This document shows positions 53,190 to 62,398 of a DNA stretch of 64,000 bases, one piece after another. The notes beneath the pieces are model-generated. The model searched no databases and had not been told where the DNA came from. It was given only the letters and a program-made list of their open reading frames with translations. Every line of letters begins with the position of its first letter. Within the stretch, counting starts at the first letter, position 1. Source of the DNA: Stutzerimonas stutzeri (GTDB taxonomy: Bacteria > Pseudomonadota > Gammaproteobacteria > Pseudomonadales > Pseudomonadaceae); assembly GCF_024448695.1 (NCBI RefSeq), contig NZ_JAMOHY010000007.1, positions 62,001-126,000 on the forward strand. The letters are read 5' to 3'. The translations under genes were made by a program, and so were the position numbers.

Positions 53190-56100
53190 ATGGATAGTCG
53201 GTACGCTCTCCATTCGCGCAAGCCGTGGTTGCCGCTGTTGGTGACGGTTGTCCTCATAACCGGGCTGGGTGGATGGATCGGCTGGCAATGGCGCGCTCAG
53301 GAAACGCGCATCCACGCCGAGCAGGCGCAGCGGTTCAACCTGGCTGTCAATGATGTCGAAAGCACCTTGCGCGAGCGTATGCGGGCCTACGAAATGGTGC
53401 TGCGCGGGCTGGCAGGTCTGTTCGTCGGTAGCGATGAGGTTTCTCTGGCCGATTGGAACCGTGCCTCGGACCAGTTGCAGTTACAGGATTTCTATCCGGG
53501 TATCCAGGCGGTTGCATTGGCCCGCTATGGGCGTGCTGCCGAACTGAACGGCATCCTCGCCCGGATTGCCCAAAGTGGTCGTGATGATTTCCGCATGTAC
53601 CCCCCAGGCGAGCGCGCTGAATATCTGATTACCGATTACATTCATCCGCTCGACTGGCGCAACCGACGCGTGCTGGGTTTTGATATGTTCAGCGAGCAGG
53701 CCCGTCGGGAAGCCGTTGAGGCTGCACGCAATCTGGGTACCCCCATGCTGACGGGACCTTTGCGACTCAAGCAGGAAACCGAGCAGAACACTCAAGTGGG
53801 CATCCTTCTGTACCTGCCGCTATACCGGACAGGTGCACCAACCACCACGCTTGATGAGCGCCAGGAAGCCTTCGCCGGCACTTTGCATGGTGCTTTCAGG
53901 CTCACGGATCTGATGGAAGGCGTGCTGGGCTCGCGCAGCAGGTTGTTTCAGCTGCAGCTGTTCGATGCTGCGGAGCCGGATGTGCCCCTGCTGGTAGGGC
54001 GCGCGCCTGTCGGTGCCGAGGCTCGCTTTCATCGCACGCGTAACATCTATTTGTATGGTCGTAGCTGGCAGCTGGAGGCGGCGAGTACGCCGGAGTACGA
54101 GGCAATTCTGAATCGCACGGGGCGTGCTTTCAGCCTGGCGGCGGCCATGACGGCTGCGGTGTTGTTTTCACTGCTGGTCGGCGGTTATCTCTTTTTGCGC
54201 GAACGTGCGCTGCGCAGCAGTCAGGCACTCGGTGCTCAGTTGCAGGAGCGTGAAGCTCGGTTTCGCCAGCTTATCGAGCAGTTGCCGGTAGCAACGCTGT
54301 TGTGCAATTCCCGAGGGCGTATCGAGCTGGCCAACCAGAGTGCCGCGACATTGCTGGGCAGTACGGTAGGCCTGCTTGCCGGCGAGCGTCTCAACCGTTA
54401 CCTGCCTGGGGCGCTGGAAGAACCGTCACGCGAGCAGGGGCTCGAAGGCGCTCAGCAGGAAAGCCCGGCGATACGCGAGGATGGCAGTGCGGTACCGGTT
54501 TCCCTGAGCCTGACCAGTTTCAATCGGGATGATGGCATCCATCATTTGCTCAATCTGGTCGATCTGCAGCCGCGCAAGCGTGACGAGGAACGTTTCCGCA
54601 ACGTGGTCGAGGCCTCACCCAATGCGTTTCTGCTGTTCGATTACGAGAGCCGGATCGTCATGGTCAACCGCCAGACCGAACTGCTGTTCGGTTACGACCG
54701 ACAGGAGCTGATCGGACAATCCGTCGAGGTGCTGATCCCCGACTCGATGCACAAGACCTACCTGCAAGTGCGTCACCGTTTCATGCAGGAGCCGGAATCG
54801 CTCCGGTTGGGTGACAATCGCGAGCTGTTCGGTCGCCATCGTGATGGCCATCAGGTGCCGGTCGAGGTGGGTCTGTCGCCTCTGCGCAGTGGTGAGGAGC
54901 TGTTGGTGCAGGCGGTGGTGACTGATATCAGTCACCGCAAGGCGGTTGAACGGCGCTTGCGCGATCAGGCCGATGAGTTGATGACAGCCAACCGCTACAA
55001 ATCCGAGTTTCTCGCCAACATGTCCCATGAGCTGCGTACACCGCTCAATAGCATTCTGATCCTCAGTGACCAGCTCAGGCAGAACGCCGCCAGTAATCTC
55101 ACGGAAAAGCAGGTTCGGCATGCCGATATCATTTATCGCGCGGGGCAGGATCTGCTGCAGCTGATCAATGATGTGCTCGATCTGGCCAGGATCGAAAGTG
55201 GACATATGCAGATCCGGCAGGAGTCGCTGGATCTGGCTGGACTGCTGACGGAGCTGACCAATGAACTCGCAGCCATGGCTGAACAGAAGCATCTGGTGCT
55301 GAGTACACGTATTGACGCGAATGTACCGGCTTCGGTGATCAGTGATCGTCAGCGGCTGCAGCAGATCCTGCGCAATCTTGTCACCAACGCCCTGAAGTTC
55401 ACCGAGCAGGGTTCGGTCCAGATTCATGTCAGCCACAGGGTCGCAGATGGTGAGGGCGAGGTGTTGCGCTTCGAGGTCCGTGACACCGGCATTGGCATTG
55501 CTGAGGATCAGCATGAACGCATTTTCCTGGCTTTTCAGCAGATCGACGGTTCCACCAGTAGGCGATACGGCGGAACCGGGCTTGGGCTGGCAATTGCCAG
55601 GCAACTGACAGAAGTGCTTGGGGGGAAGATCCGGCTTGAAAGTGCCGAGGGCAGCGGTGCCTGTTTCACTGTTGATTTGCCGGTAGGGCAGGCGCCCGTG
55701 ACCGAATTTCGGCCACTTTCATCGCCTGGTCGCGGTCGGGGTGCCAGTGTGCTGATCATCGAGGATGATGCCGAGCTGGTCTCGACAATCAGCGAGGTTG
55801 GGCTGGCGCACGGCTTCTCAAGCGTCAGTTGCGCGACCGGACAGGAAGGTTTGGCGGCACTCGAACGGGACCGCTTCGCGGCAGTCATTCTCGATATCCG
55901 GTTGCCGGACATCAGCGGCTGGCAGGTCCACCGCATGCTGCGTGCCGATGGTCGCCATCAGGGCATGCCGGTCTACATCCTTTCCTCAGCAGCGCAGCCG
56001 CCGAACTGGGTGGATGATGATTCACGCTGGCTGCTAAAGCCGGTGACACAGCCGGAACTGGAGAAACTGTTCATCGAACTGGCGCTACAGAAGGTCAACC

Positions 56101-56888
56101 CCGCACGGCTGCTGCTGGTCGAGACCAATGCTGAACGGCGACGGCAACTGCGTAGCCATTTCGAGAGTCTGGGTTATCGCGTGATCGAATGCCGGCGCAG
56201 TGAAGAAGCACGGCTGGCCTATGCCGAACGTTCCTTCGTGGTTCTGGTCATTGATTTCGATCTGCCCGATGAAAACGGGCTGGATTTGCTTGATGCGCTC
56301 GACCGCTTGCGCTCACTGGATGAGGTGCGTGTGGTTCTGACCAGTAATGAACCTCTCTCGGAAAAAAACCTCCAACGACTCCGACGCTATCCGTCGGTTG
56401 CGTTGTCAAAAACGGAAGGACTGGAGCACATGGATGATGCATTGAGGCCTGCCGCACCCACCTCGGTGACGGTGACCAAAAACGAACAGGAACACCCGAC
56501 ACTGGGCCAGCGGGTACTGCTAGTGGTACCCGAGGTGCGATCCATCTACGCCATCAGCGCCTTGCTCGATGAGCAGGGCTTGCAGGTGGTTCCGGCCATG
56601 ACTGCAATCGAGGCGCTCAAACGTTTCGATGAAGACGCTTTCGACATGGCGTTGATTGATATGCAGCTGCCGAATGATGATGGTGTCGCTCTGATCCGGC
56701 AACTGAGAAACGACTATGGCTGTCAGGTGCCGATTGTCGCATTGACGGCCAGCGCTGCACCCTCCGAGCGCGAGCCGGGCCTCGCAGCGGGGGCCGATGA
56801 CTGGCTGTGCAGGCCGGTCGAAAGCACCGAGCTGGCCGTCCTGCTGCAGCGCTGTCTGGGAAGCTCCGCAGCCTCGCCAGGCCCATAA
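53190..56888 (+). CDS. CHASE-PAS hybrid sensor kinase with three receiver domains
   Basis: A 1232-residue hybrid histidine kinase. Order: membrane helix (about 13-33), CHASE sensor (about 70-270), second helix (about 310-335), two PAS domains (about 355-460 and 475-590), HisKA with His near 613 (MSHELRTPLN), HATPase (about 720-840; NLVTNALKFTEQG, GTGLGLAIAR) and three receivers (about 855-965, 970-1085, 1108-1225). Receiver 1 is canonical (IIEDDAEL, ILDIRLPD, LLKPVT). Receivers 2 and 3 keep an Asp (IDFDLPD, IDMQLPN) but lack the N-terminal acidic pair, and receiver 3 has Arg in place of the conserved Lys (LCRPVE), so phosphorylation there is doubtful. The next gene is a GGDEF-EAL protein with a receiver, a likely partner. 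Confidence 0.9.
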   Translation: MDSRYALHSRKPWLPLLVTVVLITGLGGWIGWQWRAQETRIHAEQAQRFNLAVNDVESTLRERMRAYEMVLRGLAGLFVGSDEVSLADWNRASDQLQLQDFYPGIQAVALARYGRAAELNGILARIAQSGRDDFRMYPPGERAEYLITDYIHPLDWRNRRVLGFDMFSEQARREAVEAARNLGTPMLTGPLRLKQETEQNTQVGILLYLPLYRTGAPTTTLDERQEAFAGTLHGAFRLTDLMEGVLGSRSRLFQLQLFDAAEPDVPLLVGRAPVGAEARFHRTRNIYLYGRSWQLEAASTPEYEAILNRTGRAFSLAAAMTAAVLFSLLVGGYLFLRERALRSSQALGAQLQEREARFRQLIEQLPVATLLCNSRGRIELANQSAATLLGSTVGLLAGERLNRYLPGALEEPSREQGLEGAQQESPAIREDGSAVPVSLSLTSFNRDDGIHHLLNLVDLQPRKRDEERFRNVVEASPNAFLLFDYESRIVMVNRQTELLFGYDRQELIGQSVEVLIPDSMHKTYLQVRHRFMQEPESLRLGDNRELFGRHRDGHQVPVEVGLSPLRSGEELLVQAVVTDISHRKAVERRLRDQADELMTANRYKSEFLANMSHELRTPLNSILILSDQLRQNAASNLTEKQVRHADIIYRAGQDLLQLINDVLDLARIESGHMQIRQESLDLAGLLTELTNELAAMAEQKHLVLSTRIDANVPASVISDRQRLQQILRNLVTNALKFTEQGSVQIHVSHRVADGEGEVLRFEVRDTGIGIAEDQHERIFLAFQQIDGSTSRRYGGTGLGLAIARQLTEVLGGKIRLESAEGSGACFTVDLPVGQAPVTEFRPLSSPGRGRGASVLIIEDDAELVSTISEVGLAHGFSSVSCATGQEGLAALERDRFAAVILDIRLPDISGWQVHRMLRADGRHQGMPVYILSSAAQPPNWVDDDSRWLLKPVTQPELEKLFIELALQKVNPARLLLVETNAERRRQLRSHFESLGYRVIECRRSEEARLAYAERSFVVLVIDFDLPDENGLDLLDALDRLRSLDEVRVVLTSNEPLSEKNLQRLRRYPSVALSKTEGLEHMDDALRPAAPTSVTVTKNEQEHPTLGQRVLLVVPEVRSIYAISALLDEQGLQVVPAMTAIEALKRFDEDAFDMALIDMQLPNDDGVALIRQLRNDYGCQVPIVALTASAAPSEREPGLAAGADDWLCRPVESTELAVLLQRCLGSSAASPGP

Positions 56889-56904
56889 CAAGGAGAAGCG
56901 TTCG

Positions 56905-56988
56905 ATGCATCCCTCATGTCTGTCCGCTGTTGTTGCCCGCATCACTGAAGCTGGAGGCGGGTGCATGCCCTGCTGGGAGTGCGACTGA
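56905..56988 (+). CDS. 27-residue Cys-rich small open frame, possible leader peptide
   Basis: An open frame of 27 codons (MHPSCLSAVVARITEAGGG followed by CMPCWECD) with AGGAG nine bases before its ATG, a better ribosome-binding site than that of the next gene. Its TGA overlaps the ATG of the GGDEF-EAL gene at 56988 (TGATG), a translational coupling layout. The C-terminus is CxxCxxC, suggesting metal or redox binding if made. It may be a leader that sets expression of the GGDEF-EAL protein. Expression is not shown. Confidence 0.4.
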   Translation: MHPSCLSAVVARITEAGGGCMPCWECD

Positions 56989-59129
56989 TGCCGTGGGCGC
57001 AGGCCAAGGTGCAATCGGAGGCCCGCACACTGCTGGTGGTGGATGATCGCGAAGCGAATCTGGTTGCGATGGAAGCCCTGCTGGGTGATGGAGACTGGAC
57101 GGTCCATACGGTCAATTCCGGCGAGGCGGCCCTGCAGGCCCTGCTCGATCTGGATGTCGAGCTGGTGCTGCTGGACGTGCAAATGCCCGGCATGGATGGT
57201 TTCGAGGTGGCGCGGCTGATGCGCGGTAATCCGCATACACGCTATACCCCGATCATTTTCGTTTCAGCCATTGCGCATACCCGTGAGTCAGTCCTGCGTG
57301 GATACGCGACCGGTGCGGTGGATTTCATTCTCAAGCCTTTCGACCCTCAGGTGCTCAAGCACAAGATCAATACGCTGCTCAGTCACGAGCATAATCGGCG
57401 CAATCTGCAACTGCTGAGCCAGCAGCTCGACAGCGCCCGCGCATTCAATGCCTCGGTGCTGAACAATGCCGCCGAAGGCATTCTCGTGGTGGGTGAAGAC
57501 GGATACATCAGTTTTGCCAACCCGGCGATTGCGCAGATGCTGCATACCGAGGTCGAGCGCTTGCAGGGCACGGCGCTGGCAGACCACCTGGCCAGTCCGC
57601 AGATGCCCGATGCCTGGCGTGACAGCGATTTCTACAAGCATTGGCGCAACGGCGAAACCTACCGTCTGCATGAGGCCCAGCTGTACACCGCCCGCGGCGG
57701 CACCTTGCCAGTGGCCCTGTCCGCGTCGCCACTGCCACGTCAGCAGCGCTCGATGGTGGTGATTGCCCTGGACATGTCAGTGGTGCGTAATCTGCATGTG
57801 CAGCTGGAAACCCAGGCCGTGACCGACTCGCTGACAGGTCTGCTCAACCGACGTGGTTTCCACCAGGCGCTCGACTCGGCGCTGGCGCGGGTCGACCGTA
57901 ACGGCAAGCGCATGGCCATCCTCTATATCGACCTGGATGGTTTCAAGCGCATCAATGACTCATTGGGGCACGATGCCGGTGACGAAATTCTCTGCCGTGT
58001 GGCGCGACTGCTGGAAACCTGCATGCGTCCCTACGACATCATCGCGCGCATGGGCGGCGATGAATTCACAGCATTGTTGGACTCGCTCGATCATCCGGAA
58101 GATGCCGCCAGGGTGGCGGAAAAGCTCATCGAGCTGATTTCAGTTCGGCACACCGTCGATGGTACCGAAGTCACGCTGGGCGCCAGTATCGGCATCGCTC
58201 ACTTTCCCGATTGCGGACAGAGCGTGGAAGAGCTGCTGCGCTCGGCAGATATGGCCATGTACGAGGCCAAGCGTGCCGGGCGGCGGCAGTACCGTTTCTT
58301 CTCCAGCGAAATGAACGGGCGTGCCCATGCGCGGCTGATGATGGAGGAAAACCTGCGCAGCACCATCGAGCGTAATGGCTTTGGGCTGGTTTATCAGCCG
58401 CAGATAATGCTCGAAACGGGGCGGCTGCGCGGCTTCGAGACATTGCTGCGCTGGGATTTTGCCGGGCGTGGGGAGGTCGAGCCAAGTGTCTTCATTCCAC
58501 TGCTGGAAGAAACACGGCTGATCGAGCGTGTTGGCCAGTGGGCATTGCGCGAGGGGATGGCTCAATGCCGCAACTGGCGCGAGCGATTTGGTGAGGAGCT
58601 GATTCTCAGCTTCAACGTAAGCCCGGTGCAGTTCGGTCGCGCCAGCCTGCTGGACGAGTTGCGTTGTCTGCTGGATGAATACCAGCTCAATCCGCGTCAG
58701 CTGGAGCTGGAAGTGACCGAGGGTGCGCTGATGCTGGATCTTGAGCAGAGTTGCGCCAAACTTAGCAAGATGCGTGAGTTGGGTGTGCGGGTCGCGGTGG
58801 ACGATTTCGGTACCGGCTATTCATCGCTGGCCTATTTGCGTCATTTCGAGCTCGATACGTTGAAGATCGACCGGCTGTTCATCGCCAATATGCTTGACTC
58901 GCCGCGCGACGCCGCTGTCGTTAGCACCATTATCGACCTGGGTCGTCATCTTGAGCTTGAAGTGATCGCAGAAGGCGTCGAAACCCTGGCTCAGCGCGAC
59001 TGGCTGGTCGAACATGGCTGCCAGGTCATGCAGGGCTTTCTGGTGGCGCCAGGGCTGACGATCAAGGAAGTCCTGGCCTTCCCCGACAAGGTCAAGTGGT
59101 CAAAACTGGGTGCAGAGACCGACGCTTGA
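56988..59129 (+). CDS. REC-PAS-GGDEF-EAL c-di-GMP protein
   Basis: A 713-residue cytoplasmic protein: receiver (about 15-130; VVDDREAN, LLDVQMPGMDG, FILKPFDP), PAS (about 145-265), GGDEF (about 275-435) and EAL (about 450-700). The GGDEF motif is intact (RMGGDEF) with an RxxD inhibitory site in front (RPYD), so it may make c-di-GMP. The EAL motif reads ETL (FETLLRW), but the other phosphodiesterase residues appear (NVSPVQF, EVTEGAL, DDFGTGYSSL, KIDRLFI, EGVET), so hydrolysis remains possible. Start at 56988 follows GGGAG; the GTG at 56961 would add nine residues. Receiver and position suggest phosphorylation by the hybrid kinase upstream. Confidence 0.9.
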   Translation: MPWAQAKVQSEARTLLVVDDREANLVAMEALLGDGDWTVHTVNSGEAALQALLDLDVELVLLDVQMPGMDGFEVARLMRGNPHTRYTPIIFVSAIAHTRESVLRGYATGAVDFILKPFDPQVLKHKINTLLSHEHNRRNLQLLSQQLDSARAFNASVLNNAAEGILVVGEDGYISFANPAIAQMLHTEVERLQGTALADHLASPQMPDAWRDSDFYKHWRNGETYRLHEAQLYTARGGTLPVALSASPLPRQQRSMVVIALDMSVVRNLHVQLETQAVTDSLTGLLNRRGFHQALDSALARVDRNGKRMAILYIDLDGFKRINDSLGHDAGDEILCRVARLLETCMRPYDIIARMGGDEFTALLDSLDHPEDAARVAEKLIELISVRHTVDGTEVTLGASIGIAHFPDCGQSVEELLRSADMAMYEAKRAGRRQYRFFSSEMNGRAHARLMMEENLRSTIERNGFGLVYQPQIMLETGRLRGFETLLRWDFAGRGEVEPSVFIPLLEETRLIERVGQWALREGMAQCRNWRERFGEELILSFNVSPVQFGRASLLDELRCLLDEYQLNPRQLELEVTEGALMLDLEQSCAKLSKMRELGVRVAVDDFGTGYSSLAYLRHFELDTLKIDRLFIANMLDSPRDAAVVSTIIDLGRHLELEVIAEGVETLAQRDWLVEHGCQVMQGFLVAPGLTIKEVLAFPDKVKWSKLGAETDA

Positions 59130-59147
59130 AACTTTGCTGTTCAGAAT

Positions 59148-60059
59148 TTATGGCTGTGTCGGCGGAAACTGCTGATGCAGCCTGTCGAGCTGCGCATCCT
59201 TTTCGTTCCAGAGCTGATTGACCCACAGCTGAAAATTCAATCGATAGTCCTCGTCCTGGTCGTAATTGCGGCGCAGAAACTCGGTCGGTATTGGGCGCGA
59301 GTCGATGCACATGACCACCTGGTCGACGCGCCCGCACAGCAGATCCCAGAAGCTCGGGTTGCCGCTCGGGTAATGGATGGTGATGTCGATGAGTGCGCTC
59401 AACTGCTCACCCATCGCATCGATGACGAAGGCGATACCACCGGCTCTGGGCCTGAGCAGATGGCGATAGGGTGAAGCCTGTTCGGCGTGTTTGGCAGCAC
59501 TGAAGCGCGTGCCTTCGAGGAAGTTGAACACCGACACCGGGTTGCTCCGGTAGCGCTCGCAGGCCTTGCGCGTCGTGGTCAGGTCTTCGCCACGTTTTTC
59601 CGGGTATTTGGCCAGATATTCCTTGCTGAAGCGCTTCATGAATGGAAACTCCAGCGCCCACCAGCACAGGCCGATCACCGGCACCCAGATCAGCTCCTGC
59701 TTGAGAAAGAACTTGAGAATCGGCATGCGCCGGTTGAGCCGGTACTGCAGCATCAGAATGTCGGCCCAGCTCTGATGGTTGCTGGTCACCAGCCAGGAAT
59801 GCCGCATATCGACCTTTTCCAGGCCCTGTACATGCCATTGTGTGCGCCGTACCAGGTCCATCCAGAAGGCGTTTACTGCCATCCATGACTCGGCGATCCA
59901 GTGCATGCCGAAGCGCAGTGCACGCTGGATGCCGGGGATCGGCAGTACCAGCTTGAGCAGCGAAAGTGCGAACAGCGGCCAGCACCAGAACAGCGTGTTA
60001 AGCGCCAGCAGAAGGCCGGCCAGAACGCCCCGCAGTGGGGCAGGAAGGAAACTCAGCAT
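59148..60059 (-). CDS. YihG-like 1-acyl-sn-glycerol-3-phosphate acyltransferase
   Basis: A 303-residue membrane acyltransferase (MLSFLPAPLRGVLAGLLL..., two N-terminal membrane helices). The HX4D motif is NHQSWADI and the glycerophosphate site FLEGTRF; both are intact. Length and N-terminus match the E. coli YihG type, an additional LPA acyltransferase, and position next to pta fits P. aeruginosa PA0834 (from memory). The frame extends to 60158, but the ATG at 60059 fits family length. Confidence 0.85.
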   Translation of the reverse strand: MLSFLPAPLRGVLAGLLLALNTLFWCWPLFALSLLKLVLPIPGIQRALRFGMHWIAESWMAVNAFWMDLVRRTQWHVQGLEKVDMRHSWLVTSNHQSWADILMLQYRLNRRMPILKFFLKQELIWVPVIGLCWWALEFPFMKRFSKEYLAKYPEKRGEDLTTTRKACERYRSNPVSVFNFLEGTRFSAAKHAEQASPYRHLLRPRAGGIAFVIDAMGEQLSALIDITIHYPSGNPSFWDLLCGRVDQVVMCIDSRPIPTEFLRRNYDQDEDYRLNFQLWVNQLWNEKDAQLDRLHQQFPPTQP

Positions 60060-60190
60060 CGATTGGCTCGCCAGTACAACAATATGCGGCAAGGGTAACG
60101 ATTGGCGGATGAACTGCAAGCGGGGAATCAGGTGAAAGGCGCCACGCACCCCGGCCACTGAGGACCGGGAGTGCGTTGTGGCGAGGGTGA

Positions 60191-62287
60191 TCAGGCGCTC
60201 TGGTTGGCAGCCTGCAAGGCGGTCAGGGCGATGGTGAAGACAATGTCATCGACCAGGGCGCCACGGGAGAGGTCGTTGACCGGCTTGGCCAGCCCTTGCA
60301 GCATCGGGCCGACGCTGAGGCAGTTGGCATTGCGCTGAACGGCCTTGTAGGTGGTGTTGCCGGTGTTCAGATCGGGGAAGATGAACACGGTGGCCTGGCC
60401 GGCAACCTTGCTGTTCGGGGCCTTCTGTTTGCCGACGCTGAGCACGGAAGCGGCGTCGTACTGGAGTGGACCATCGATTGGCAGGTCAGGTGCACGTTCC
60501 TGGGCAATGCGGGTGGCTTCAGTGACTTTTTCCACCTCGGCACCCGCGCCGGAGCTGCCGGTGGAGTAGCTGATCATCGCCACGCGTGGATTGACGCCCA
60601 GGGCGACGGCGGACTCTGCACTCTGCAGTGCGATTTCCGCCAGATCGGAGGCGCTCGGGTTCGGGTTGACCGCACAGTCGCCGTAGACGAGCACCTGATC
60701 GGGCAGCAGCATGAAGAACACCGAAGAAACCAGGCTGTAACCCGGTGCGGTCTTGATCAGCTGCAGAGCCGGGCGGATGGTGTTGGCGGTGGTATGCACA
60801 GCACCCGAAACCAGGCCATCGACTTCATCCAGGGCGAGCATCATGGTGCCGAGCACCACCGTATCCTTGAGCTGCTCACGCGCATCGGCCGGGGTCAGGC
60901 CCTTGGCCTTGCGCATTTCGCACATGGGTTCGACATAGCGTTCGGTGATCACGTCAGGATCGAGAATTTCCAGACCGGCCGGCAGGGTAATGCCTTGTTC
61001 GCGGGCCACGGCCTGGACTTCTTCCGGCTTGGCCAGCAGCACGCAGCGGGCAATGCCACGTTCCTGGCAGATGGCCGCGGCGCGAACGGTGCGTGGCTCG
61101 TTGCCTTCCGGCAGGACGATGCGCTTGTTGGCGTCCTGGGCGCGTTTGACCAGCTGGTAACGGAACGCCGGTGGCGACAGGCGCAGTTCGCTGCGCGGTA
61201 CGCTGAGCCGAGGGTGGAGCAGTTCGGGTTGCAGGTGCGAGGCGATGAAATCGGTGACCTTTGCAGCACGCTCGATATCGTCGGCGGGCGTTTCACGGTT
61301 CAGGCCATTCAGGTTGGTCGCGGTTTCGTATGAGCCGGTCTGTACAGTCATCACCGGCAGTCCGCTGTCCAGTGCTGCCTTGCACAGGTCGAGAATGCGC
61401 TGGTCCGGGCCGAAGTCGCCGGTCAACAGCAGACCGGCCAGTTTGACGCCGTTGAGCGAAGCCAGGCAGGCGGCAAGGATGACGTCGTCGCGGTCGCCGG
61501 GCGTTACCACCAGCACGCCGGACTGCAGCAAATGCGCCATGTTCGGTACGGTGCGGGCGGCGAGGATGATCTTCTGCACGCGGCGCTGATCAGCCTCGCC
61601 GGCGCTCAGCACGCGTGCGCCGAGAGCAGCAGCAATGTCGCAGGTACGCAGGGCGTTGAGTTCCGCGTTAAAGGGTACTGCGCCGAGCAGCTGGAATATA
61701 TCGCTGCCGAGCAGTGGCAACTGCGCTTTGATGCGCTCGATGAAAGCGGGCACGCCGTCTTCGCTGTTGACCTTGTTGAGGATGGTGCCAAGTACTTTGG
61801 GGTCCTTGGCGCCACCGAACATCTGCGCCTGGATCTCGATGCGTTCAGCCAGTTGCTTGAGCTCGTCAGCGCCCTGAGCGGCGACCAGGATGACTTCGGC
61901 ATCCAGGCTCTTGGCCAGCAGGGCATTGATGCGTGCGGTGTAGTCGGACTCGCGGGTCGGCACCATGCCTTCGACAATCACCACATCCTTGCCGGTGGCG
62001 ACTTGCTGATAGCGGCTGACTACGTCCTCGAGAAACAGATCGAGTTCGCCGTTGGCCAGTTGGCGCTCCAGCTGCGTCAGCGGCAGGGGCTCGGGCGAGG
62101 TGATGTTCAGAGTGCTTTCGACCAGCAGGCAGGAGCGCTCGCGGCCCTGGTCACCGGGGAAGGGCTGAGCAATCGGCTTGAAGAAGCCGACCGTCAGTCC
62201 GGCGTGCTCAAGGGCGCGAATCAGGCCCAGGCTGATGGAGTTGAGACCGCCGCCGAAACCGCAGGGGGCGAGAAATAGCGTATGCAT
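60191..62287 (-). CDS. pta: Phosphate acetyltransferase
   Basis: A 698-residue class II Pta: N-terminal P-loop-like domain (MHTLFLAPCGFGGGLNSISLG, lacking a canonical GKT), central DRTGG domain (about 215-330) and C-terminal catalytic PTA_PTB domain (about 375-698; GSSGAGAEVEKV, ALQAANQSA). It converts acetyl-CoA and phosphate to acetyl phosphate. Downstream of ackA in the same direction with a stem-loop in between. GGAG precedes the ATG. Length matches the long Pta of E. coli and P. aeruginosa. Confidence 0.95.
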   Translation of the reverse strand: MHTLFLAPCGFGGGLNSISLGLIRALEHAGLTVGFFKPIAQPFPGDQGRERSCLLVESTLNITSPEPLPLTQLERQLANGELDLFLEDVVSRYQQVATGKDVVIVEGMVPTRESDYTARINALLAKSLDAEVILVAAQGADELKQLAERIEIQAQMFGGAKDPKVLGTILNKVNSEDGVPAFIERIKAQLPLLGSDIFQLLGAVPFNAELNALRTCDIAAALGARVLSAGEADQRRVQKIILAARTVPNMAHLLQSGVLVVTPGDRDDVILAACLASLNGVKLAGLLLTGDFGPDQRILDLCKAALDSGLPVMTVQTGSYETATNLNGLNRETPADDIERAAKVTDFIASHLQPELLHPRLSVPRSELRLSPPAFRYQLVKRAQDANKRIVLPEGNEPRTVRAAAICQERGIARCVLLAKPEEVQAVAREQGITLPAGLEILDPDVITERYVEPMCEMRKAKGLTPADAREQLKDTVVLGTMMLALDEVDGLVSGAVHTTANTIRPALQLIKTAPGYSLVSSVFFMLLPDQVLVYGDCAVNPNPSASDLAEIALQSAESAVALGVNPRVAMISYSTGSSGAGAEVEKVTEATRIAQERAPDLPIDGPLQYDAASVLSVGKQKAPNSKVAGQATVFIFPDLNTGNTTYKAVQRNANCLSVGPMLQGLAKPVNDLSRGALVDDIVFTIALTALQAANQSA

Positions 62288-62340
62288 GGGAGTCTCCTGT
62301 CAAACAGAGGGTTCGGGCGGTGGCCAGGATGAACAGAACA

Positions 62341-62371
62341 AAACCCGACGTCCTTGATGAGCGTCGGGTTT
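62341..62371 (-). terminator. Stem-loop between ackA and pta
   Basis: On the minus strand AAACCCGACG, an 11-base loop, and CGTCGGGTTT form a 10-bp perfect stem followed by a broken T-rich run (TGTTCTGTT), 28 bases past the ackA stop and about 50 bases before the pta start. It could partially terminate transcription or set ackA and pta levels apart. Confidence 0.65.
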
Positions 62372-62398
62372 GCGCGACACGTGTGCCTACACGATTCG

